Assembly (NCBI RefSeq): GCF_965228935.1
Contig: NZ_OZ245846.1
Location: 930,001 to 994,000 of the forward strand
Length of the DNA: 64,000 bases
DNA from: Ulvibacterium sp965228935
GTDB taxonomy: Bacteria > Bacteroidota > Bacteroidia > Flavobacteriales > Flavobacteriaceae
Direction: 5' to 3'
How positions within the stretch are numbered: the first letter of the stretch is position 1; the number at the start of each line of letters is the position of its first letter. A model generated the notes under the pieces. It ran no database searches and had not been told where the DNA came from. It saw only the letters and a list, made by a program, of their open reading frames with translations. Shown piece by piece: positions 1-8,843 of the stretch. The position numbers were made by a program, and so were the translations under genes.

Positions 1-1
1 C

Positions 2-649
2 TGCTTAGATCGTGCCGGTATTGTCGGCGAGGATGGCGCAACCCATCATGGTGTTTATGACATTTCATACTTGCGATGCATTCCCAACGTGATTATTTTT
101 GCGCCTATGAACGAAGTGGAGCTCCGCAACATTATGTTTACAGCACAGTTAGGGGTTCCTGGTCCTATTGTCATACGTTATCCCAGGGGCCGGGGAACTA
201 CCCTGAATTGGAAACAACCTTTCCAAGAAATAGCCATAGGGTCTTCCCAAGAATTAAAAAGAGGAAGTAAAATCGCGATACTTTCCGTAGGCCCCATAGG
301 AAACAGGGTTGGCAAGGTTATTGATGAAAATGATAACGACCAACAAATAGGGCATTATGATATGCGTTTCATAAAACCTTTGGACACAAATCGTCTGGAA
401 CACATTTTTCAAAATTACGAGCATATTATTACCATTGAAGATGGTTGCAAGGCCGGAGGGTTTGGAAGTGCCATACTGGAAAAAGCCAATGAGATGAGGT
501 ATCAGGGCAGAATTCATATCTTCGGAATAGATGATGTTTTCCTACAGCACGGTGCGATGGATGAACTCCATCAACTGGCGGAGATAGATGCCACTTCCCT
601 TAAAAACTTTTTAAATAGAATTTTTGATGCGCAACAAGAACCGACATAA
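2..649 (+). CDS. dxs: 1-deoxy-D-xylulose-5-phosphate synthase, C-terminal part (5' truncated by window edge)
   Basis: The reading frame is open from base 2, so only the last ~215 residues are present. The enzyme condenses pyruvate and glyceraldehyde 3-phosphate with thiamine diphosphate in the first step of the MEP isoprenoid pathway, in the cytoplasm. The visible part begins in the transketolase-type pyrimidine-binding domain, with the DRAGIVGEDGATHHG motif typical of DXS at residues 3-17, and runs through the C-terminal transketolase domain (IRYPRG, then the IEDG region). A later ATG at 71 is internal to this frame and is not the start. The 3' end overlaps the next gene by 23 bp, which suggests co-transcription. 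Confidence 0.95.
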   Translation, partial: CLDRAGIVGEDGATHHGVYDISYLRCIPNVIIFAPMNEVELRNIMFTAQLGVPGPIVIRYPRGRGTTLNWKQPFQEIAIGSSQELKRGSKIAILSVGPIGNRVGKVIDENDNDQQIGHYDMRFIKPLDTNRLEHIFQNYEHIITIEDGCKAGGFGSAILEKANEMRYQGRIHIFGIDDVFLQHGAMDELHQLAEIDATSLKNFLNRIFDAQQEPT

Positions 650-1754
650 CCTGTCCTTTTTTCTTTTGTCCTTTGCTTTCGCTGCCGGATCGTTACTGGC
701 CCAGGATCCTGTTCCTCCCGGCACACAATTGGATAGTATGGTTGTGGATACGACCGTTGTTGACACCATCGTAGTCCGTCGCATTCAAGAGAAGATAAAG
801 AATATCCCCAGGGGCGTTAATCTAACCATTCCAGAAGTATCGTTTAAAAAAACAAAGGCCCTTACGGAAAAACCCAAAAGATTTCGCGTACCTTCTTTTT
901 GGACCCGATTGAATAAACTCGGGCTGAACCTAAGCGAAGTAGCCTTTGTAAACTGGAATGCCGGGGGAGACAATTCCGTATCCGCCTTGGGCAATGCCAG
1001 TTTTGCGAGAAATTATAAATTTAGATACATCCAGTGGGACAATGAACTCCGCTTTAGATATGGAATCAATGTACAGGAAGGCCAGCAAATACGGAAAACG
1101 GACGACCTCATCCGATTTAGCTCTACATTTGGCTATCAAAGGGATACCATCAGCAATTGGTATTATTCCGTAAAGGCAAATTTCAACACCCAATTTTCCA
1201 ATGGATTTAAGTATCCCGATCGCACTACACCAATATCCCGATTTATGTCCCCGGGATATTCCTTTTTGGGAGCAGGAACGTCATACATCACCAAAGATCA
1301 AAGATTCAATCTATATATTTCGCCAGTAACCCAGAAGGCCACTTTTGTACTGGATCAAGATTTGGCGGATAGAGGGGCCTTTGGGGTGCAAAAAGCAATT
1401 TTTGATGCCGATGGAAACATGATACAACAAGGGGAAAATGTTTTTTTGGAGTTTGGCTTTCTGGTCAACAATACCTGGGAAACCCAACTATTTAAAAATA
1501 TGGGACTGAAACATCGCCTAAATTTGTATACCGACTATTTGCGCAGATTCGGCAATGTTGATATAGATTGGGAACTCAACTTTAACCTTAAGGTCAATGA
1601 ATATATTGTTACCACCATTGGTACCCATTTGATATATGACGACGATATTTTGTTCGATGAGCAAGTAAATGCCGATGGCATTGTAATAGATCCGGGAGAG
1701 CCTAGGATACAGTTCAAGCAATTATTGGGTGTAGGGGTCTCTTACGATTTTTAA
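627..1754 (+). CDS. DUF3078 family outer-membrane protein
   Basis: A 375-residue protein with an N-terminal signal peptide (hydrophobic stretch FFLLSFAFAAGSLLAQ, cleavage expected before DPVPP). A Thr/Val-rich linker follows, then alternating amphipathic strands ending in Phe (SYDF), a typical outer-membrane beta-barrel C-terminus. The motif LGLNLSEVAFVNWNAGG is characteristic of DUF3078, a Bacteroidota family without assigned biochemical function. I start at the ATG at 627 rather than the in-frame TTG at 624. It overlaps the end of dxs by 23 bp. Its TAA lies in a TTAA shared with the stop of the opposite-strand dgt gene, so the two end tail to tail. Confidence 0.85.
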   Translation: MRNKNRHNLSFFLLSFAFAAGSLLAQDPVPPGTQLDSMVVDTTVVDTIVVRRIQEKIKNIPRGVNLTIPEVSFKKTKALTEKPKRFRVPSFWTRLNKLGLNLSEVAFVNWNAGGDNSVSALGNASFARNYKFRYIQWDNELRFRYGINVQEGQQIRKTDDLIRFSSTFGYQRDTISNWYYSVKANFNTQFSNGFKYPDRTTPISRFMSPGYSFLGAGTSYITKDQRFNLYISPVTQKATFVLDQDLADRGAFGVQKAIFDADGNMIQQGENVFLEFGFLVNNTWETQLFKNMGLKHRLNLYTDYLRRFGNVDIDWELNFNLKVNEYIVTTIGTHLIYDDDILFDEQVNADGIVIDPGEPRIQFKQLLGVGVSYDF

Positions 1755-3094
1755 AGTTGTTTGCCCATGATCTTATTATGTATATGGACGGCAGAGCCAT
1801 CGGAAAGACTGGCCACATAACAAGAGGTATTCAATAATATTTTATACAAGGATGTATCCGTCCGTTGATAAAACTTCGGTAAGGTCTGTATCATCAATCT
1901 GTCATAATTGGAAAACGTGCCCCCCTTTTCCCGAACAAGTGCGCCGGTATACACATCCAAAATATCCGAAATAATCCTATAACCGGCTATTTCTTTTTCC
2001 ACCACCTCCTGGGAACGATAGACTTTCTGGACACTTAACGAGATAATATCGGCAATTTGAGCTTTAAATTTACTCTTGTCCAATAAGGAAGTATCAAATG
2101 TACCGTTAAGTATTTTCTCTTCGTTCTCAACAAAAACCTCAATGGCATCCCTGATTAGCGTGTTAATGGCCAAAGCCCGGAGATAACTTAGCCTATCCTC
2201 TTTATACACTAAACCATTGTACTTCTTGGTACTTATGGTATCCTTGACCAATTTTATCAAATACTCCAACGCGAATTCCTCGGAAATAAGGCCAAGGTTT
2301 ATTCCATCCTCAAAATCAATTATGGTGTAACAAATATCATCTGCGGCCTCCATGAGATAGGCCAAGGGATGTCTGGAAAAGGAAATATTTTCACTTTTTG
2401 ATGTGGATAACAATCCCAATTCCTGGGCAACTTCGCCAAAAAACTCCCTATCCGACTGAAAAAAACCGAATTTCTTGTCCGCGATATGTTGGGTAGGTTT
2501 CTTGGGAAGTGATTCCTTTGGATACTTCATAAAAGCCCCCAGTACCGCATAGCTCAGACGCAATCCGCCTTCAACACCTTCTTTGGATTCGGATAGCAGC
2601 TTGAATCCATTGGCATTCCCTTCAAAATCAATCAGGTCTTGATATTCTTTTTTTGACAATTCCGATTGGTATTTTTTTCCGTTGCCGTTTTTAAAATACT
2701 CTCCAATTGCCTTTTCCCCGCTGTGACCAAAAGGAGGGTTCCCAATATCATGTGCTAAGGCAGCGGCGGCCACGATGGCCCCAAAATCATTGAATGTATA
2801 TCCATGGACTTCTTGAAGGTGTGGATGTTTCTCCAGTATTCGTTTCCCTGCTATCCTACCCAAACTACGGCCTACTACGGATACCTCCAGACTATGGGTC
2901 AAACGTGTATGGACAAAATCGGTCTTGGACAAGGGAATAACTTGGGTCTTGTCCTGTAGACTCCGAAAAGCCGAAGAAAAAATAATCCGGTCATAATCCA
3001 CCTCGAATCCCAATCGGGTTTCATCCTGTTCCTTGCGCAATCTTTTGCCGGTGTCGCCATATCGCTTTAAGGAAAGCAACCGTTCCCAATCCAT
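1751..3094 (-). CDS. dgt: Deoxyguanosinetriphosphate triphosphohydrolase (dGTPase)
   Basis: This cytoplasmic HD-superfamily enzyme hydrolyses dGTP, and in related types other dNTPs, to the nucleoside and triphosphate. The HD signature is complete: H67 in LTHSLEV, H115-D116 in ALAHDIGNPPFGHSGE, and a late Asp in the AADDICY segment. The N-terminal block RLRKEQDETRLGFEVDYDRI is typical of bacterial dGTPases. I place the start at 3094 (MDWERLLSLK) because the family begins there; the frame stays open upstream to 3178 but that stretch looks unlike the family. At 447 residues it has the usual length. It is convergent with the DUF3078 gene and overlaps it by 4 bp. Confidence 0.93.
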   Translation of the reverse strand: MDWERLLSLKRYGDTGKRLRKEQDETRLGFEVDYDRIIFSSAFRSLQDKTQVIPLSKTDFVHTRLTHSLEVSVVGRSLGRIAGKRILEKHPHLQEVHGYTFNDFGAIVAAAALAHDIGNPPFGHSGEKAIGEYFKNGNGKKYQSELSKKEYQDLIDFEGNANGFKLLSESKEGVEGGLRLSYAVLGAFMKYPKESLPKKPTQHIADKKFGFFQSDREFFGEVAQELGLLSTSKSENISFSRHPLAYLMEAADDICYTIIDFEDGINLGLISEEFALEYLIKLVKDTISTKKYNGLVYKEDRLSYLRALAINTLIRDAIEVFVENEEKILNGTFDTSLLDKSKFKAQIADIISLSVQKVYRSQEVVEKEIAGYRIISDILDVYTGALVREKGGTFSNYDRLMIQTLPKFYQRTDTSLYKILLNTSCYVASLSDGSAVHIHNKIMGKQL

Positions 3095-3270
3095 GCTATT
3101 CCATTTAGGGGTGCAAGATACATCTTTTAAGCATTTGCCGATTTCCAATAGCATCGATTGCCCAAAGACAGCTAACATTTAATTAACCTTAAATAGACCT
3201 ATTGATAATATACAGGTAACCTTATCTTAAATTGGTTCTGTTTTCTTTGCAGAAAACAGCGTCCCTCAAG

Positions 3271-3675
3271 ATGAAAAAGATAATTCTAATCATTCCGTTC
3301 CTTTTTTCAACAGTCATTTTGGCTCAGGAAACCAGTTCTATATCCGGAAAAGTCTTGGACAATGAACTTAATGGCGAGCCGATGCTATTTGCGGACGTGA
3401 TGCTAAAAAATACCAAGTGGAAGACGCAGACCAATTTTCACGGTAATTTTGAAATTGATGGGGTGGCCCCAGGAAACTATGTGTTGGTCATCAGTTTTTT
3501 AGGTTATGATACCTTGGAAATCCCTGTGGAGACAAAACCCGACAAGGTGCTTCGAATACAAAAAGGGTTAAATTCAAAAACCATCAATTCTAAATTGGCG
3601 ATGGTTTCCGATACCGAATCCGAGCCCTATGGGCCAATCGCATCCGCGGAAAAAGAGACCAAAAGCAAAAAGTAG
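3271..3675 (+). CDS. Carboxypeptidase-regulatory-like domain protein, secreted
   Basis: A 134-residue protein starting at MKKIILII, with a signal peptide ending at LAQ. One beta-sandwich module of the CarboxypepD_reg-like type follows. Its marks are ISGKVLDNELNGEPMLFADVMLKNTK, then FHGNFEIDGVAPGNYVLVISFLGYDT. This module usually forms the N-terminus of TonB-dependent receptors, but here it stands alone, followed by a short basic tail (ETKSKK). An in-frame ATG at 3232 would put non-signal sequence ahead of the signal peptide, so I prefer 3271. It stands divergently from dgt. The function is unknown; a periplasmic or surface adaptor role is only inference. Confidence 0.8.
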   Translation: MKKIILIIPFLFSTVILAQETSSISGKVLDNELNGEPMLFADVMLKNTKWKTQTNFHGNFEIDGVAPGNYVLVISFLGYDTLEIPVETKPDKVLRIQKGLNSKTINSKLAMVSDTESEPYGPIASAEKETKSKK

Positions 3676-4176
3676 TTCAATATTCCGTATTTTTCCAAAA
3701 CGAACAGCTTGGGAAAACCTCTGTATATTCTTGGCTCTGCCATCCACAATTATTTTTCGACCAAAGCCCGAGACCCATATGTTTCTGGCGCCAATATTTT
3801 GGAATTCAGGATTACTGAATTCCAACTCCAATACCTCAGGCTTACCCTAAAAATCTTTTGTTTACATTAATTAAATAATAAATTAACATTAAATTTACAT
3901 GAGTGCTTTCAGGCAAAACCCCTCTTTTTGACTACCCTCGATTCCTTGCCCAAAACAAAGTCCATCATCTTCTCCTTCTTTCGCTCAAAACAGTAATAAA
4001 AATTGGATTTTCCAATAATAGCCCATTAAAACTTTGATGGTACCGATTCTCCGATTACAATGAAAGCACAAAACCAAACAAATTTCCTATCGCTCACCCT
4101 GAAATTGTATAAACAACTTTCATAACTTTATTTTAACTTACTTAACAAATTATAATGTCATTTTTGTGCTTATTTG
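3676..4176. other. Intergenic region with a short perfect inverted repeat
   Basis: About 500 bp without a convincing gene. It contains one perfect 9-bp inverted repeat, GGAATTCAG at 3801-3809 and its complement at 3815-3823, with a 5-nt loop and no T-run. From ~3870 it becomes very AT-rich, as expected for the promoter region of the phosphate transporter. Open frames on both strands between 3574 and 3850 have no recognisable protein features. Confidence 0.6.
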
Positions 4177-6435
4177 ATGTTAATGGGCGAAAACATTTAT
4201 CTGTTCATGATTATCGCTCTTGCTGTGCTTGCTATCACGGATTTGGTAGTAGGCGTAAGCAATGATGCCGTCAACTTTCTAAACTCCGCAATAGGCTCTA
4301 AGGCCATTTCCTTTAGGACCATTATGATTGTTGCCAGTGTTGGTATTGCCTTTGGGGCAATGTCTTCAAGTGGCATGATGGAAGTGGCCAGAAAAGGGAT
4401 ATTCAATCCGGGGGAATTTGTGTTTGCCGAGATCATGATCATATTCATGGCCGTCATGATCACGGATATTCTTCTGTTGGACTTTTTCAATACCTTGGGT
4501 ATGCCAACTTCCACAACAGTATCCATTGTATTTGAATTATTAGGTGCCGCCGTGGCCATTTCGTTACTAAAAATTACGGCATTGGGTGGTGGGTTCGTTG
4601 ATTTGGGCACTTATATTAACACTGAAAAAGCGACCGAGATCATTCTGGGCATTCTACTTTCCGTAGTAGTCGCCTTTTCCATTGGCGCCCTTATCCAATT
4701 TGCCTCACGTTTGCTCATTTCCTTTAAATTCCAGGAAAGGCCCAAATGGATCGGAGCCATCTTTGGTGGATTGGCCATAACATCCATAGTTTACTTCATA
4801 ATAGTTAAAGGATTAAAGAGTGCGGATATTTTTGACCCTATCGTTCTTGAATATATTAGCTCCAATCCCGTACTCTTTCTTTTTGAAAACTTTCTGGTTT
4901 GGACATTTATCTCATGGTTGATTACTTCATTTTTTAAACTCAATATATATACGATAATCATTGTTCTCGGCACCTTTGCCCTGGCCATGGCTTTTGCGGG
5001 AAACGACCTAGTTAACTTTATTGGTGTTCCTTTGGCCGCGCTTGAGTCATACACCAGTTGGAGCGAAGCAGGCGTAACTGCCGAACAGTATACCATGGAA
5101 AGCTTATCGCAGGCCGTAAGGACACCAACCTTGCTTCTGTTGCTGTCCGGAGTCATTATGGTCGTTACCCTTTGGTTTTCTTCCAAAGCAAGAAATGTGG
5201 TGAAAACCAGTGTAGACCTGTCCCGGCAAGACGAGGGAGAAGAACGCTTTCAACCTAATTTCCTTTCCAGACAAATTGTGAAATTTTCTATAAGAGCTAC
5301 GGAAAACCTTTCGGGTATTCTACCAATCTCCCTTAGAGCTAAAATAGACAAGCGTTTTGAGAAACCTTATGTATATATTCCTAAAGTTAGAGCTCAGGAT
5401 CTTCCCGCATTCGATTTGGTAAGGGCTTCCGTAAATCTTATGGTAGCGAGTGTGCTAATATCCATAGCAACTTCCATGAAATTGCCCCTATCTACCACTT
5501 ATGTCACTTTTATGGTAGCGATGGGTACCTCTTTGGCCGATAGGGCTTGGGGGCCGGAAAGTGCGGTTTATCGTGTGGCCGGTGTTCTCAATGTAATAGG
5601 CGGATGGTTCTTCACGGCCATAAGTGCCTTTACGGCTGCGGCAATCATAGCCTACGTTATCCATTTAGGAGGAATTGTGGCCATAGTGATCTTGCTTATT
5701 ACCGCCTTTTTACTCATTGGAAAAAATTATCTCTCCCACACCAAAAAAGTGAAGGAAAATAAAATCGAGGAAAGGCTGCAAAAAGCGGAAAGTAGTTCGA
5801 TAAAGGAGCTTATCGAGGAAAGTGCGGACAACATTGCACTTACCATGAAAAGAGCCAATAAGATATATACGTATTGTATCGATGGCCTGGCCAAGCACGA
5901 CATAGAACGATTGAAAAAAAGTAGAAAAAGTATCTCCAAATTGGATAAGGAGGTGGAAGAATTAAAGGACAATATCTTCTATTTTATCAAGAACTTGGAT
6001 GAATCAAGCGTGGGGACCAGTAACTTTTACATCACCATGTTAAATTATCTGGAAGACATGACCCAGTCTTTGGAATATATTTCCAAGGCCGGATATAAAC
6101 ACGTAAATAACAATCATAAAAAACTGCGTTTCAATCAAATAAAGGATTTGAAGGAAACGGATCAATATGTCGATAATCTTTTTTCCAAGGTTACCCAAAT
6201 CTTTGAAACCAAGGAATATGTTGGCCTCACCAATTTAATCATCCATAAACAGAACCTTTTTGACCATATCAATAAAAAAATAGAAAAACAGGTTACCCGA
6301 ACAAGGGTAGATGAGACCAGCCCAAAAAATACAGCACTCTATTTTAGTCTCCTATCAGAAACCAAGGACTTACTTACGGCAACATTGAACCTATTGGAAA
6401 TCTATGATGGCCATGTGAATGCCGTTACCGTATAG
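4177..6435 (+). CDS. PiT-family inorganic phosphate transporter with C-terminal PhoU-like domain
   Basis: An inner-membrane protein of ~752 residues. The first ~510 residues are mostly hydrophobic helices and carry the two internally repeated PiT signatures, GVSNDAVNFLNSAIGSKAIS near residue 25 and AGNDLVNFIGVPLAALES near residue 270. PiT carriers import phosphate by ion symport. After the last membrane helix (IIAYVIHLGG... to ~residue 525) comes a ~220-residue cytoplasmic helical region rich in Lys and Glu that resembles PhoU/DUF47-type helical bundles. In many bacteria this is a separate PhoU or Pit accessory protein, so the fusion may give built-in control. The start is the ATG at 4177 or 4183; a TTG lies just before. 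No recognisable Pho box was seen upstream. Confidence 0.88.
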   Translation: MLMGENIYLFMIIALAVLAITDLVVGVSNDAVNFLNSAIGSKAISFRTIMIVASVGIAFGAMSSSGMMEVARKGIFNPGEFVFAEIMIIFMAVMITDILLLDFFNTLGMPTSTTVSIVFELLGAAVAISLLKITALGGGFVDLGTYINTEKATEIILGILLSVVVAFSIGALIQFASRLLISFKFQERPKWIGAIFGGLAITSIVYFIIVKGLKSADIFDPIVLEYISSNPVLFLFENFLVWTFISWLITSFFKLNIYTIIIVLGTFALAMAFAGNDLVNFIGVPLAALESYTSWSEAGVTAEQYTMESLSQAVRTPTLLLLLSGVIMVVTLWFSSKARNVVKTSVDLSRQDEGEERFQPNFLSRQIVKFSIRATENLSGILPISLRAKIDKRFEKPYVYIPKVRAQDLPAFDLVRASVNLMVASVLISIATSMKLPLSTTYVTFMVAMGTSLADRAWGPESAVYRVAGVLNVIGGWFFTAISAFTAAAIIAYVIHLGGIVAIVILLITAFLLIGKNYLSHTKKVKENKIEERLQKAESSSIKELIEESADNIALTMKRANKIYTYCIDGLAKHDIERLKKSRKSISKLDKEVEELKDNIFYFIKNLDESSVGTSNFYITMLNYLEDMTQSLEYISKAGYKHVNNNHKKLRFNQIKDLKETDQYVDNLFSKVTQIFETKEYVGLTNLIIHKQNLFDHINKKIEKQVTRTRVDETSPKNTALYFSLLSETKDLLTATLNLLEIYDGHVNAVTV

Positions 6436-6641
6436 GCGAGAATTCCCTATTTTAAATTGTGGAAATGGTTCGTAATGTGCCAATCCAACAAACTTGTTCA
6501 TAGTACTTTCACAGAGATATTACCAAACACTGTTCAACAAAGTGCTTTCCTTGTTCCGCTAATCCAATCGTCCGTTTATCGAAAAAATTGTGCTTTTTGG
6601 GAAATCCTTCGTTTAAGGTGTATACCCAAACGATTTCTAAT

Positions 6642-7634
6642 ATGCGCATAGTACCTCGTAACTCATTCTTATCCCTACTAATTTGTGTTTTTATAGTAGC
6701 GGCTTGTAGTAAGGAAACAGCTTCGCCCAACATTGATGACAGTACCGACGATGGACAAATTATGGATGATGGTACCGATAACGGACAACCTCTGTCGGAT
6801 AACTCGGCCCGATTAGCGGCCAAGGAATTGTATGAGGATCACTATTTGGCCTCTGCCAGCACCAATGGGGATGTAGCTTGGACAGGGGATGAACCTTCCT
6901 GCAACGCCGGTTCCGTCCCTCAAGGTACAAAAGAAAAAATCTTTATGCGTTTGGCCTATTTTAGAAAGGCCGTAGGGTTAAACAATGACATATCGGAGAA
7001 TGCCACAAAGAGTGAAAAGGCCCAACAATCGGCCCTTATGATGCACGCCAATGGAGCTCTGGACCATTCGCCTCCCAATAGTTGGAAGTGCTTTAGTGAA
7101 GACGGCAAGGAAGGTGCTGGAAATTCGTTATTGGCCATGGCCAGAAATGCCCAGGCTATAGATGCCTATATCCGAGATCAAGGATCCAGCAACGGTCCGG
7201 TAGGCCATAGAAGATGGTTGCTATGGCCGCGACTGCAGGAAATTGGGGTTGGCAATACGGAAAGGGCCAACGCCATTTGGGTGCTCGGAAATGCAGGCTC
7301 ACCTCCAGAGGACGAACCCGAATTTGTTGCATGGCCCCCTGAAGGATATGTTCCCAATAACCTGGTGTATTCACGCTGGTCCTTCTCTATAAGAAATGCC
7401 GATTTTACAGCTACCAAAGTTTCTATGAAAGACGTGGATGGAAATTCCCTCTCACTATCTTTAGAGGAATTAGACAACGCTTTTGGGGATCGTACCATTG
7501 TCTGGGTGCCCGAAGGTGTAAATACGAATAGTTCCGAGGACATTTCTTATACCGTGACCTTGGAAGATGTAAATCTTAATGGAGAAATGAAGAATTTCAC
7601 TTATGAGGTTACACTTTTTGACGTGAACAATTGA
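6642..7634 (+). CDS. CAP (SCP/PR-1) domain lipoprotein
   Basis: A 330-residue predicted lipoprotein: the signal peptide ends in FIVAAC with the lipidated Cys at position 22. A short Asp-rich linker follows (repeats of the DDGTDNGQ type). The central region carries CAP-superfamily features: a helix with MMHANGALDHSP, then GPVGHRRWLLWPRLQEIGVG, the HRR segment being typical of bacterial CAP proteins. A Ca2+ or ligand-binding surface role is plausible, but bacterial CAP proteins mostly lack proven functions. The C-terminal ~90 residues form a beta-rich module. The start at 6642 is chosen because the signal peptide begins there. It is convergent with nadD. Confidence 0.82.
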   Translation: MRIVPRNSFLSLLICVFIVAACSKETASPNIDDSTDDGQIMDDGTDNGQPLSDNSARLAAKELYEDHYLASASTNGDVAWTGDEPSCNAGSVPQGTKEKIFMRLAYFRKAVGLNNDISENATKSEKAQQSALMMHANGALDHSPPNSWKCFSEDGKEGAGNSLLAMARNAQAIDAYIRDQGSSNGPVGHRRWLLWPRLQEIGVGNTERANAIWVLGNAGSPPEDEPEFVAWPPEGYVPNNLVYSRWSFSIRNADFTATKVSMKDVDGNSLSLSLEELDNAFGDRTIVWVPEGVNTNSSEDISYTVTLEDVNLNGEMKNFTYEVTLFDVNN

Positions 7635-7644
7635 GATTTCAAGA

Positions 7645-8235
7645 TTATCTGTAAAAATTCATTTCATCCATATATACCCAAACCGCTTCCGGGAGCAAAG
7701 GCCTTATATTTTTCCCAGCATTATGATTTTTACGGATGAAGGTTGAGGAAATCTCCATTACGGGTGCATCTATGCGATGGATTTTGGGGTGCTCCTTTAA
7801 TCGATTCTCCACCGTTCCTTTTGAAATCCTAGGATAGACATAAAGGGTATAGTTTTCCAAAATGGCTTCGTAGTTTTTCCATTTATGAAACCCTTTGAGA
7901 TTGTCCTCTCCCATCAACAACGAAAATGCACTGTTATGTCCATACTTCTCATCCAAACGTACCAAGGTGTCGATGGTATAGTTGGGCTGGGGCAAATCAA
8001 ATTCTATCTTGCTGGGTTTTAAGTTGGGGTACTCCTTTACCGCTTCGAATACCATTTGATACCGATGATGGTTATCCAAAAGCGTTTGTTTGGTCTTAAA
8101 AGGGCTCCTAGGGGTAATTACAAACCAGACCTCGTCCAAATCGGAAAACTCCACCATGTGGTTGGCGATAATGAGGTGGCCGATATGAATAGGGTTAAAC
8201 GTGCCAAAATAAAGGCCGATTCTTTTCAATTTCAC
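7645..8235 (-). CDS. nadD: Nicotinate-nucleotide adenylyltransferase
   Basis: This enzyme transfers AMP from ATP to nicotinate mononucleotide in NAD biosynthesis, in the cytoplasm. The nucleotidyltransferase motif GTFNPIHIGH is at residues 11-20 and the second signature ISSTFIR lies near residue 163. At 196 residues it has the normal family length. It is the last gene of a yicC-gmk-nadD operon, starting 8 bp after gmk stops. The order is common in Flavobacteriaceae. Confidence 0.95.
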   Translation of the reverse strand: MKLKRIGLYFGTFNPIHIGHLIIANHMVEFSDLDEVWFVITPRSPFKTKQTLLDNHHRYQMVFEAVKEYPNLKPSKIEFDLPQPNYTIDTLVRLDEKYGHNSAFSLLMGEDNLKGFHKWKNYEAILENYTLYVYPRISKGTVENRLKEHPKIHRIDAPVMEISSTFIRKNHNAGKNIRPLLPEAVWVYMDEMNFYR

Positions 8236-8243
8236 TTCCCTTT

Positions 8244-8843
8244 TTAAGCCTCGTTTTTCAACGAGGGCGTATTCCCAATGAATTCCGCAACCAGAGCATG
8301 TGCTTCTTCAAGTGCCTTGTCCAAATCGTAATTTTTGATGATCTTATCAAACTGTGGGGCGGTGGCCATTTCCACGGACGCTTTTGCAATACGCATATTA
8401 ATCTTGTCATCGCTTTCCGTGCTCCGTTTTTTTAGTCTGATCTTTAGTTCGTCCACACTTGGTGGTTTTACGAAAACGGCAAGTGTCCTTTCCGGGTATT
8501 TCTTTTTTATCCTAAGCCCCCCTACCACATCAATATCAAAGATTACGTTCTTGCCTTCGGACCACAATCGTTCTACCTCACTTTTTAAGGTGCCATAAAA
8601 ATTATCCCGATATACCTCTTCCCACTCCAGAAAATCATCGTTCTTTATGTGTTTCTTGAATTCCGAAACGGACATGAAATAATAATGCTGACCCTGCTTT
8701 TCCTTACCTCTCCTTTGTCTTGAAGTTGCAGAGACCGAAAAGGCCAGATTCAAATCCGGCTGTGCCAAAAGGTAACGTACGATAGTAGTCTTACCACTCC
8801 CTGAAGGGGCCGAAAATATGATCAATTTGCCCCCTTTCGTCAT
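8244..8843 (-). CDS. gmk: Guanylate kinase
   Basis: Phosphorylates GMP to GDP with ATP. The P-loop APSGSGKT is at residues 12-19, followed by the GMP-binding region with SVSATSRQRRGKEKQGQHYYF, and IDVVGGLRIKKKYP. It has 199 residues, the usual size. Its ATG overlaps the yicC stop in an ATGA (8840-8843), so the two are probably translationally coupled. Confidence 0.96.
   Translation of the reverse strand: MTKGGKLIIFSAPSGSGKTTIVRYLLAQPDLNLAFSVSATSRQRRGKEKQGQHYYFMSVSEFKKHIKNDDFLEWEEVYRDNFYGTLKSEVERLWSEGKNVIFDIDVVGGLRIKKKYPERTLAVFVKPPSVDELKIRLKKRSTESDDKINMRIAKASVEMATAPQFDKIIKNYDLDKALEEAHALVAEFIGNTPSLKNEA

Noticed and set aside
3574..3850. Overlapping open frames on both strands after the CarboxypepD-like gene
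   Set aside because: Neither has a signal, domain or plausible start; probably chance frames across the intergenic hairpin.
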